Shown: piece by piece, positions 1 to 7,853 of the stretch
Layout: each line of letters opens with the position of its first letter
How positions within the stretch are numbered: the first letter of the stretch is position 1
Origin: Clostridium sp. LS
Lineage (GTDB): Bacteria > Bacillota > Clostridia > Clostridiales > Clostridiaceae
Reading direction: 5' to 3'
NCBI RefSeq assembly: GCF_002760435.1
Contig: NZ_AUUU01000048.1
Location: 1-64,000, forward strand
Length of the DNA stretch: 64,000 nt
Program-made: the position numbers and the translations under genes
The notes under the pieces: generated by a model
Database searches by the model: none
Told to the model about the DNA's origin: nothing
The model's input: the letters and a program-made list of their open reading frames with translations, nothing else

Positions 1-345
1 GGATATGAAAAAGGAACTCAATTAGTTGCTGATATGGGTGGAAACAAACTTAGATATCTTACAGAAGGATCTTCAGTGCTTGGATTACTTGTTATAGGTG
101 GTCTTGTTTCAAAATGGACAAGTATTAATATACCATTTGTACTTTCTAAATATACACAAAGTGATGGAAAAGAAGTAGTTACAACTGTTCAAAGCGTTCT
201 TGACAGCTTAATGCCAGGACTAGTTCCACTTCTATTAACATTTGCATGTATGTACTTATTAAAGAAAAAAGTAAATCCGTTATTAATAATCTTTGGATTA
301 TTTGCAATTGGAATTTTAGGAGTAGCTTCTGGAATATTGCAATAA
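1..345 (+). CDS. PTS mannose/fructose/sorbose-family IID component, C-terminal part
   Basis: The gene enters from the left edge, and its reading frame is open from base 1 to the TAA at 343-345 (114 residues visible). The visible part has the features of the end of a mannose-class PTS IID subunit: a KLRYLTEGSSVLGLLVIGGLV-like segment, then two hydrophobic stretches (about residues 75-90 and 96-112 of the visible part) and a short tail ending GILQ. IID forms the membrane channel with IIC and takes up and phosphorylates hexoses. The sugar cannot be told from this fragment. IIA/IIB/IIC would be expected to the left, outside the window. A strong terminator follows, so this is the last gene of its operon. 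Confidence 0.85.
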   Translation, partial: GYEKGTQLVADMGGNKLRYLTEGSSVLGLLVIGGLVSKWTSINIPFVLSKYTQSDGKEVVTTVQSVLDSLMPGLVPLLLTFACMYLLKKKVNPLLIIFGLFAIGILGVASGILQ

Positions 346-451
346 TTTGAAATATGAAATTTTCGCAGAAATTAAATAATAGAATTCATATTAATCTTAT
401 TAAAATTTAAAACAGCAGAAATAATATATAATATAACCTTAATACCTATAT

Positions 452-498
452 GACTATCTTAAAATAAACACATTATTTTAAGATAGTCTTTATTTTTA
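452..498 (+). terminator. Rho-independent terminator of the PTS operon
   Basis: A perfect 15-bp stem (452-466 with 474-488) encloses a 7-nt loop and is followed by a T-rich run, about 105 nt after the PTS stop codon. Confidence 0.9.
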
Positions 499-549
499 TG
501 TGTAAGGGAGCAAAAACTCAAGGGATAAATAATGAAAATTTTCTATTTA

Positions 550-591
550 GTAACATATGTTACATAAAAAAAGTGATTAGTATAGTATGAT
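550..591 (+). promoter_or_regulatory. Palindromic FNR/CRP-type site and promoter of the hemerythrin operon
   Basis: Bases 550-563 form a perfect palindrome, GTAACATATGTTAC. A -10-like TATGAT lies at 586-591. If transcription starts about 7 nt after it (near 598), the palindrome centre is at -41.5, the usual place for a class II CRP/FNR activator, and no good -35 box is visible. From memory, GTAAC-N4-GTTAC resembles sites proposed for HcpR-type nitrosative-stress regulators in clostridia, but I have not checked this. The regulator is not in the window. The next gene starts at 717, leaving a leader of about 120 nt. Confidence 0.55.
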
Positions 592-716
592 TTGATTAGA
601 AAAAGCGAAATACTAATAATAAATTTATTGTATTTTACTTGATTGAAAAAAACGTTAAAAATAAAGAAGTGGCCCATAAAGGCATAAAACTTATTTTAAT
701 TTTAGGAGGAGATATA

Positions 717-1355
717 ATGAGCTTATACTTAGGAAAAATTCATTATTGGTTATTTAATAAAATTTTATGGTTTGAAAAATTAGAAAAAGAAATAGTTAAT
801 CTTGCAAAATCTGAAGGATTAGATGTTGATAAATTAAGAGAAGAAATTAATGAAAAATATGGTGAACCAACTCCTGATCTTCCATTAGAAGAAATGATTG
901 ATACAAATAACATCCACGGATGGCTTCAAGAAAAAATTAATTCAGCTGAGGGAAGAATGGCTGCTTGGACCACTAAAGTAATCAATAATAATAAAGATGT
1001 TAAATCGAAAATGGAGGAAGTTTATACTACTCAAGGCATTGAAGCAGCCAAAGAAGTTAAGAAAAAAGGCATAGAGCTTACAACGGCTGTAGACATATTT
1101 AACAGTGTAAATGATTATATCTTAGATGGTATGCCATGTGACAGAGTTAATGAAATACTAAAATCTGAAGAAGATGTTGTAGAATGGAGAAGAAGTATTT
1201 GTGTTCATAAAAATATTTGGGATAAAGAAGAGGGAGATGTAAAATATTTTTATGAGTTAAGAAATTTATGGGTTAAAGCTTTCGTTAATGAAGTTAATTC
1301 AAATTTTGAATATATAGATAGAGAAGATGAAATTAAGGTGATATCAAAAAAATAA
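717..1355 (+). CDS. Uncharacterised protein in a hemerythrin operon
   Basis: 212 residues. I chose ATG 717 because AGGAGG lies at 704-709; the frame is open upstream but has no ribosome site there. I do not recognise the family. The protein is soluble and charged, starts MSLYLGKIHYWLFNKILWFE, is rich in Lys and Glu, and has His/Trp/Glu-rich helices (for example NNIHGWLQEKI and VHKNIWDKEEGDVKYFYELR). These look like an all-helical fold that could bind metal or cofactor, but this is a guess. It is followed 53 nt later by a hemerythrin gene with no terminator between, so the two are probably co-transcribed and may act together in handling oxygen, NO or iron. Confidence 0.75.
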   Translation: MSLYLGKIHYWLFNKILWFEKLEKEIVNLAKSEGLDVDKLREEINEKYGEPTPDLPLEEMIDTNNIHGWLQEKINSAEGRMAAWTTKVINNNKDVKSKMEEVYTTQGIEAAKEVKKKGIELTTAVDIFNSVNDYILDGMPCDRVNEILKSEEDVVEWRRSICVHKNIWDKEEGDVKYFYELRNLWVKAFVNEVNSNFEYIDREDEIKVISKK

Positions 1356-1408
1356 TCATCCTTAGGGTGTTTTGATTTATAAAAGAAAAATGGTATAGGA
1401 GGGTAACT

Positions 1409-1957
1409 ATGAATGTTATAGATTTAATGATGGAAGAACATAAGTATATAAAGCGAATGTTAGCTGTTGTAAGAAAAGCCTGCTTTAAAGTATTTAAAGG
1501 TAATGAAATTGACTATGAGGATTTTTATTCAATGATAAGTTTTATCAGAAATTATGCAGATTCTCATCATCATAAAAAGGAAGAAGTAATGCTTTTTAAT
1601 AAAATGGTAGATGAAATAGGAGAAACAGCAGAAAAAATTGTAAAGTATGGCATGTTGGTTGAACATGATTTAGGAAGATTGTACATCGCAAGTCTAGATA
1701 CAGCTTTAGAGGATTTAAAGAAAGGAAATGAAGAAGCTGTATTAGATGTAATAGCTAATGCGATTTCCTATACTCATTTATTGGAAAGGCATATAGATAA
1801 AGAAGATAAAGTAATATATAAATTTGCTCAAAGAGAATTGAACGAAGAAATATTAAAAAATATTGATGAACAATGTGCTGAATTTGAAGGTACAAATACT
1901 AATGTAAAAGATGAGAATATAGCAATTTTAGAGAATTTAGAGAAAAAATATAATTAA
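1409..1957 (+). CDS. Hemerythrin HHE-domain protein
   Basis: 182 residues with AGGAGGG just before ATG 1409. It has the hemerythrin pattern of spaced His and Glu ligands in a four-helix bundle: EEH near residue 11, a SHHHKKEE cluster near 51-58, EHD near 85 and LLERHIDKED near 125. Such proteins carry a non-haem di-iron centre and bind O2 or NO; in anaerobes they are linked to oxygen or nitrosative defence and di-iron repair. The C-terminal 35 residues (acidic, NTNVKDENIAI) extend beyond the domain. It is the last gene of its operon and is followed directly by a terminator. Confidence 0.88.
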   Translation: MNVIDLMMEEHKYIKRMLAVVRKACFKVFKGNEIDYEDFYSMISFIRNYADSHHHKKEEVMLFNKMVDEIGETAEKIVKYGMLVEHDLGRLYIASLDTALEDLKKGNEEAVLDVIANAISYTHLLERHIDKEDKVIYKFAQRELNEEILKNIDEQCAEFEGTNTNVKDENIAILENLEKKYN

Positions 1958-1961
1958 ACAG

Positions 1962-2012
1962 AAAACACAATTTTTATTCTGATGCAATATGAATAAAAAT
2001 TGTGTTTTTTAT
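1962..2012 (+). terminator. Rho-independent terminator after the hemerythrin gene
   Basis: An 18-bp stem (1962-1979 with 1991-2008) with an 11-nt loop, running into a T-rich stretch. Confidence 0.9.
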
Positions 2013-2153
2013 ATTTTTTGAAAGTAAAATAAGTGAGACTACAATTCGCATACTAATTATTTGATGAGCTAATGAATAACTGAGATTTACTTAGCAAATA
2101 ATAAAAAAAGTTAGTATAACTACTAAATACATAATGAAAACGAGGTAAATGCG

Positions 2154-5100
2154 ATGAGAAAAATGAAAACTATGGATGGTAATACAGCTGCAGCTTATAT
2201 ATCATATGGCTTCTCAGAAGCAGCAGTAATCTTTCCCATTACCCCATCATCTCCAATGGCAGAACATGTGGATGAGTGGGTAGCGCAAGGCAAAAAAAAC
2301 ATTTTTGGTCAGCCATTGAAAGTAGTTGAAATGCAATCTGAGGCAGGGGCAGCAGGTGCATTACATGGATCTCTTCAGGCAGGTGCATTAACAACTACCT
2401 ATACTGCATCACAAGGATTATTACTAATGATACCTAATATGTATAAGATAGCAGGAGAATTATTACCATGTGTTATACATGTAGCTGCTAGAGCACTTGC
2501 GACATCAGCATTAAGTATTTTTGGTGATCATCAAGATGTAATGGCTGCAAGACAAACAGGATTTGCAATGCTTTGTGAAGGATCTGTTCAAGAAGTAATG
2601 GATTTGAGTGGTGTTGCGCATTTAGCATCTATAAAAGCAAGAATGCCATTCATGAATTTCTTTGATGGGTTTAGAACTTCTCATGAAATACAAAAGATAG
2701 AAGTTATTGAACCAGAAGAACTAGCTAGAGTATTAGATTATAAAGCTCTGGAAGAGTTTAGAAAAAGAGCTTTAAATCCTAATCATCCTGTTATAAGAGG
2801 AACTGCTCAAAATCCAGATATCTATTTTCAAATGAGAGAAGCAGTAAATAAATACTATAATGATATCCCAGAAGTTGTTGAAGAGTACATGGGTGAAATT
2901 ACTAGGCTTACTGGAAGAGCATATCATTGCTTTGACTATTATGGCGCGCCTGATGCAGATAGGATTATAATCTCCATGGGAGCTGTTAATGATGTTGTTG
3001 AGGAAACAGTGGACTTTTTAAATAATAATAAACAAAGGGTAGGGCTCGTAAAAGTAAGATTATTCAGACCATTTTCAGTTGATAAGTTATTAAAAGTTAT
3101 TCCTAAAACAGTGAGAAAAATTGCAGTTTTAGATAGAACAAAAGAACCTGGTTCTGTTGGTGAGCCGTTATATCTAGATGTATCTAGAGCTTTTTTTGGT
3201 ATGAAAGATGCTCCAATTGTTATTGGCGGAAGATTTGGTTTGGGATCAAAAGATCCAACACCAGCCCATATTGCAGCAGTTTATGATAATTTATTTTTAG
3301 ATGTACCAAAAAATAATTTTACTATTGGAATAATTGATGATGTTACTAATACATCTTTAAGGACATTTGAACATATTGATGCAACTCCAGATGGAATTAC
3401 ATCATGTAAATTTTGGGGACTTGGATCAGATGGTACTGTTGGTGCTAATAAAAGTGCAATTAAAATCATTGGAGATAATACTGAAATGTATGCACAAGGA
3501 TATTTTGACTATGATTCAAGAAAGTCAGGCGGTCTTACTGTATCACACTTAAGGTTTGGTGATAAACCCATTAAATCTAGATACCCCATTGATAGACCGA
3601 ACTTTGTTGCATGTCACAATCAGTCATATGTTTATAAATATCATGTAATTAGAGGATTAAAAAAGAATGGTAAATTTATATTAAATACAATTTGGACGCC
3701 TGAAGAGTTAGATGAGAGATTACCAGCATCAATAAAAAGATATATTGCCCAAAATCATATTGAATTTTACATAATAAATGCTGTAAAAATTGCCCAGGAA
3801 GTCGGTCTTGGCGGAAGAATAAATATGATAATGCAGGCTGCTTTCTTTAAAATTGCCAATATTATACCAGTTGAAGATGCTATTAAATTCTTAAAAGAAG
3901 CTGTTGTAAAATCATATGGTAATAAAGGTGAAAAAATTGTTAATATGAATCACGCTGCAATTGATGCGGGTTTAGAAGGTATAATAAAAATTAAAGTTCC
4001 TTATAGTTGGAATACAGATTTAGATGATAAACTTGAGCTTGATGAGAATTTTCCAGAATTTATTAAAGAAATTACTAGACCTATGAATAGACTTGAAGGA
4101 GATTCTATGCCGGTATCAACTTTTGTTAAGGCAGGAATTCAAGATGGTACTTTTATGACAGGAACAACATCGTATGAAAAGAGAGGAATTGCTGTAAATG
4201 TACCAGAATGGATACCAGAAAATTGTATTCAATGTAATCAATGTTCATTTGTGTGTCCACATGCAACAATAAGAGCATTCTTGTTAAATGATGAAGAAAA
4301 AGAAAAATCTCCGGAAAGTGTTAAAGTTCTTGATGCTAAAGGAATAAAAGGAGAAGAAAAACTTTACTTTTCAATTGGAGTTACCCCTCTTGATTGTACT
4401 GGATGCGGAAACTGTGCCCAAGTATGTCCAGCACCAGGAAAAGCTTTAGTAATGAAATCTCAAGATAGTCAGCACGAACAAATTGAGGCTTGGAATTATT
4501 ACCTTGAGAAAGTTAAACCTAAAAATCCATTAAGCAAGTATACTCTCAAAGGAAGTCAGTTTGAAAGACCATTACTTGAGTTTAATGGAGCATGTGCAGG
4601 ATGTGGTGAAACTCCTTATGCAAGACTTGTAACACAATTATTTGGTGACAGGATGATGATTGCCAATGCTACTGGATGTTCTTCAATTTGGGCAGCTGGC
4701 TCATATGAAATGGCCTATACTGTCAACGAGCATGGTCACGGGCCAGCTTGGGCAAATTCCCTATTTGAAGACAATGCAGAATTTGGGTATGGAATGTATT
4801 TGGGAGTTAAGACTATAAGGGAAAGAATAGCAAACAATGTATCAATTGCGTTAGAAAGTGATATCTCAGAAGACTCTAAACTAGTCCTAAGGGATTGGTT
4901 AGAAAATAAAGATGTTGGAGAGGGCACAAGAGATAGAGCAAAAAGATTAGTAGAAGTTCTTGAAAAAGAGGAGAGTGACATTGCAAAGGAAATATTAAAA
5001 GACAGGGAATACTTTGTAAAAAGGTCCCAATGGATATTTGGTGGAGATGGATGGGCTTATGATATTGGTTTTGGCGGACTAGACCAAGTAATTGCAATGA

Positions 5101-5669
5101 ATGAAAATGTTAATATATTAGTATTTGATACTGAAATATATTCAAATACTGGCGGTCAATCTTCAAAATCAACTCCAACCGCTGCAATTGCCAAATTTGC
5201 CGCATCTGGTAAAAGAACTAAGAAAAAAGATTTAGGAAGAATGGCAATGACATATGGCTATGTTTATGTAGCTCAAGTTTGCATGGGGGCAGATAAAAAT
5301 CAGACAATTAAGGCAATAACAGAAGCAGAAGCCTATGATGGTCCATCACTAATAATAGCTTACTCTACATGTATAAATCATGGTATTAAAGTAGGAATGT
5401 CAAATACCCAGGAAGAAGAAAAGAAGGCTGTAGATTGTGGTTATTGGCATCTTTATAGGTATAATCCATCTTTAAAAGGAGAAAAAAATCCATTTATATT
5501 AGATTCTAAAGACCCAAAGGGTGATTTTAAAGAGTTCTTAATGGGAGAAGTGCGATATTCCTCTCTAACTAAGGCTTTCCCTGAACAAGCAGAAAAATTA
5601 TTTGAAAAAACTAAAGGTGAAGCAATGGAGCGTTTGGAAATTTATAAAAAAATTTCAGCTGAGCAATAA
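2154..5669 (+). CDS. nifJ: Pyruvate:ferredoxin (flavodoxin) oxidoreductase
   Basis: 1171 residues, the normal length for single-chain PFOR. It converts pyruvate and CoA to acetyl-CoA and CO2 and reduces ferredoxin, the central step of clostridial fermentation feeding hydrogenase and acid/solvent formation. Visible landmarks: the N-terminal MRKMKTMDGNTAAAYISYGF segment with the ITPSSPMAEHVDEW pyruvate-site region; a first 4Fe-4S motif CIQCNQCSFVCP from residue 691; a second, CTGCGNCAQVCP, from residue 748; further cysteines in CAGCGETPYARL; and the thiamine-diphosphate motif GDGWAYDIGFGG from about residue 964 with YSNTGGQSSKSTP after it. The start MRKMK matches the family, though the ribosome site (CGAGG) is weak. 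It stands alone between two terminators, as expected for a highly expressed housekeeping gene. Confidence 0.97.
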   Translation: MRKMKTMDGNTAAAYISYGFSEAAVIFPITPSSPMAEHVDEWVAQGKKNIFGQPLKVVEMQSEAGAAGALHGSLQAGALTTTYTASQGLLLMIPNMYKIAGELLPCVIHVAARALATSALSIFGDHQDVMAARQTGFAMLCEGSVQEVMDLSGVAHLASIKARMPFMNFFDGFRTSHEIQKIEVIEPEELARVLDYKALEEFRKRALNPNHPVIRGTAQNPDIYFQMREAVNKYYNDIPEVVEEYMGEITRLTGRAYHCFDYYGAPDADRIIISMGAVNDVVEETVDFLNNNKQRVGLVKVRLFRPFSVDKLLKVIPKTVRKIAVLDRTKEPGSVGEPLYLDVSRAFFGMKDAPIVIGGRFGLGSKDPTPAHIAAVYDNLFLDVPKNNFTIGIIDDVTNTSLRTFEHIDATPDGITSCKFWGLGSDGTVGANKSAIKIIGDNTEMYAQGYFDYDSRKSGGLTVSHLRFGDKPIKSRYPIDRPNFVACHNQSYVYKYHVIRGLKKNGKFILNTIWTPEELDERLPASIKRYIAQNHIEFYIINAVKIAQEVGLGGRINMIMQAAFFKIANIIPVEDAIKFLKEAVVKSYGNKGEKIVNMNHAAIDAGLEGIIKIKVPYSWNTDLDDKLELDENFPEFIKEITRPMNRLEGDSMPVSTFVKAGIQDGTFMTGTTSYEKRGIAVNVPEWIPENCIQCNQCSFVCPHATIRAFLLNDEEKEKSPESVKVLDAKGIKGEEKLYFSIGVTPLDCTGCGNCAQVCPAPGKALVMKSQDSQHEQIEAWNYYLEKVKPKNPLSKYTLKGSQFERPLLEFNGACAGCGETPYARLVTQLFGDRMMIANATGCSSIWAAGSYEMAYTVNEHGHGPAWANSLFEDNAEFGYGMYLGVKTIRERIANNVSIALESDISEDSKLVLRDWLENKDVGEGTRDRAKRLVEVLEKEESDIAKEILKDREYFVKRSQWIFGGDGWAYDIGFGGLDQVIAMNENVNILVFDTEIYSNTGGQSSKSTPTAAIAKFAASGKRTKKKDLGRMAMTYGYVYVAQVCMGADKNQTIKAITEAEAYDGPSLIIAYSTCINHGIKVGMSNTQEEEKKAVDCGYWHLYRYNPSLKGEKNPFILDSKDPKGDFKEFLMGEVRYSSLTKAFPEQAEKLFEKTKGEAMERLEIYKKISAEQ

Positions 5670-5721
5670 ATAATTTTTAGTCTAAAAATAATATCTATAT
5701 TATTTTAATATAAATAATTAG

Positions 5722-5770
5722 CAGCATATTGGCTAAATAGATTCATATTTAGTTAGTACGCTGTTTTCTT
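5722..5770 (+). terminator. Terminator after nifJ
   Basis: An 18-position stem (5722-5739 with 5746-5763) with one mismatch and three G-U pairs is followed by TTTTCTT. Confidence 0.8.
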
Positions 5771-5771
5771 A

Positions 5772-5930
5772 GGCACATGAAAATAAATAAGAAGTCCAAA
5801 GTTGCCATGAATATTTTTCATCAGGCAATGAAGCGAATTGCCCTCATAGCGGGTCTATTAGGTCAATTCACTGAAGCAGGATGATGGAAAATATGCTGGC
5901 AAATAGACTTATTATTTATTTGATTGTGCC
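5772..5930. repeat. 159-nt long inverted-repeat element (MITE or structured RNA)
   Basis: The ends GGCACA (5772-5777) and TGTGCC (5925-5930) open a long helix: about 25 positions on each side (5772-5796 with 5906-5930) pair with only one 3-nt internal loop and one mismatch. Inside are a TTGCC/GGCAA hairpin whose loop side also pairs ATGAA/TTCAT, and a GAATTG/CAATTC hairpin. The G/C content is above that of the flanks. There is no convincing ORF and no T-tract after the helix. It may be a non-autonomous mobile element (terminal inverted repeats flanked by TTA/TTAA-like bases) or a structured leader RNA of the protease genes that follow. I do not recognise an Rfam family with confidence. Confidence 0.6.
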
Positions 5931-5993
5931 TTAATGAATAATTTATATTACTAATAAATATTATTAAATGTGAGTAATACTAAGGAGTTAAAT

Positions 5994-7853
5994 GTGCCAG
6001 TTTCAAAGAAATGTGACTTATATTATGGGGATTCACCTACTTATTTAATTGAATATCAAGGTAATTTCAAAGAAGAAATTGATAGAGTTTCATATGCTTG
6101 TGGAGATGTAATAACTAATAACATTGGGGTTATATCAACATCTCCGCAAAATTTGATTCAACTATTAAGAGATGTACCATCAATTAGTTATGTTGATCCG
6201 AGAAGCAAATATGTACTTCAAGAGATATCTCCATCTAGTGTAGATAATATAAATGCCATTAAAATAAACCCTTACTTAGATCTAACTGGCAGAGGAGTAT
6301 TAATAGGAATGATTGATACAGGAATAGATTATTTAAATGAAGAGTTTATTAATGAAGATGATACTTCGAGAATTGTAAGTATTTGGGATCAAAGTATTCA
6401 AGATACGACTGATCTTTCAGTATACATAGGAAAAACTTATTCAAATACTGATCTAAACAATGCAATAAAAGCCTATAGAAGCAATCAAATCCCGTATTCA
6501 ATTGTACCATCCAAAGATGATATTGGACATGGAACACAAATGGCTGGAATTATAGGAGCAAGAGGATATAATCAACAATTTCAAGGAATTGCTTCAGGAA
6601 GTGAGTTTGTAATAGTTAAACTTCTTGAATCTGTAAGTTTTAGAAAAGAATTAGAAGCTAATGGGGTTCCTTATACTCCAATTTATAATACATCTGAAGT
6701 GCTAGCTGGCATTGAATACTTAAAAAATTATTCAGTAGCAGTTAATAGACCTATGGTTATATATCTTGGCGTAGGTACCACAGAAGGAAGTCATGATGGC
6801 AATAATGTAATTTCAAGATATATTACTTCAATAGGTAGAATTAGAGGAATAATTTTGGTTACTGGTGTTGGAAATGAAGGTGCATCAGATGCGCATGCAT
6901 CTGGGTCAATTTTACAAGTTGGAGGTGTAGCAACTGTAGAATTAAGGATACCTAAAGAAATTAAATATTTTTCCTTCAGTATATGGGTTATAAAACCTAA
7001 TATATTTTCTGTTAATGTAGTTTCGCCAAATGGTGAAGCATCTAACTTTATTAAAGCAAAAGCTAATGAATCGCAAACTATTAATTTTGTATTTTTTAGA
7101 ACTGTGATGAATGTGCAGTATTTTCTTCCAGAACATTTTACAGGGCATGAGCGTATCTCAATAAATTTTGAAAGTATAAAAGCAGGAATTTGGACCTTTC
7201 AATTAAGAGGCGATTATGTAACAGATGGCAGGTATCATATTTGGCTGGCACCACAAAAAACATTGCCAGAAAATACTCGTTTTCTTCAATCAGATCCATA
7301 TAGCACACTAACAATACCTTCTACTGCTAGAAATGTTGCTGCCATTGCATACTATGGGAATAATAATGCCTTAATTGCTGCATCTGGAAAAGGGCCAAGC
7401 GTTAATGCTTATGTAAACAAACCAGATATTGCCACATTAGGAGTAGATATTATTACAACAAAACCTTTAGGTGGAACTACAAATGTATCAGGTAGTTCTG
7501 CAGCTTCAGCAATTATAGCAGGAGCTTGCGCATTATTATTACAATGGGGAATAATCAATGGAAATGATAAAACTATGTTTTCAACAAAAGTTATAGCATA
7601 TTTTATACTTGGCGCAGACAGAAGTAATAATATCTATAGATATCCTAATAGAGACATAGGATATGGATTTTTCGACTTATTAGGTACTTTTAATATAATC
7701 AGCCGAAGTTATAGAATTGATTTAAATTTAGATGATGATTTCAATGAATATTATGTTAAAAAGTTATTCATAAGAATTCCTAAGGCGAAACTTAATGCGT
7801 TAAATATGGAGGGATTAAATGAAAAAAAACCTAGAGATAGAGAAGATATTTAA
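5994..7853 (+). CDS. Subtilisin-like serine protease, CspB/CspA type
   Basis: 619 residues from GTG 5994, which has AAGGAG at 5982-5987; an in-frame GTG at 5970 has no ribosome site. The order is an N-terminal prodomain (about residues 1-80, TYLIEYQGNF onward), the peptidase S8 domain with an inserted beta domain of roughly 170 residues, and a C-terminal extension. The triad is complete: D108 in IDTGIDY, H179 in GHGTQMAG, S502 in SGSSAASA. There is no signal peptide. The overall design matches Csp proteases of clostridia, which are kept in spores and activate the cortex hydrolase SleC during germination. It overlaps the next, paralogous gene by 35 nt, so the pair is translationally linked. 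No sleC is in the window, so the germination role is inferred. Confidence 0.85.
   Translation: MPVSKKCDLYYGDSPTYLIEYQGNFKEEIDRVSYACGDVITNNIGVISTSPQNLIQLLRDVPSISYVDPRSKYVLQEISPSSVDNINAIKINPYLDLTGRGVLIGMIDTGIDYLNEEFINEDDTSRIVSIWDQSIQDTTDLSVYIGKTYSNTDLNNAIKAYRSNQIPYSIVPSKDDIGHGTQMAGIIGARGYNQQFQGIASGSEFVIVKLLESVSFRKELEANGVPYTPIYNTSEVLAGIEYLKNYSVAVNRPMVIYLGVGTTEGSHDGNNVISRYITSIGRIRGIILVTGVGNEGASDAHASGSILQVGGVATVELRIPKEIKYFSFSIWVIKPNIFSVNVVSPNGEASNFIKAKANESQTINFVFFRTVMNVQYFLPEHFTGHERISINFESIKAGIWTFQLRGDYVTDGRYHIWLAPQKTLPENTRFLQSDPYSTLTIPSTARNVAAIAYYGNNNALIAASGKGPSVNAYVNKPDIATLGVDIITTKPLGGTTNVSGSSAASAIIAGACALLLQWGIINGNDKTMFSTKVIAYFILGADRSNNIYRYPNRDIGYGFFDLLGTFNIISRSYRIDLNLDDDFNEYYVKKLFIRIPKAKLNALNMEGLNEKKPRDREDI

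Noticed and set aside
4736-5097. Long minus-strand ORFs inside nifJ and other strong genes
   Set aside because: They lie opposite a well-conserved enzyme, have no ribosome sites and show low-complexity composition; they are shadows.
5772-5930. 6S, SRP or raiA RNA
   Set aside because: No SRP GGAA-loop domain, no clear 6S bubble, and no raiA gene nearby; I could not match any with confidence, so only a generic call is given.
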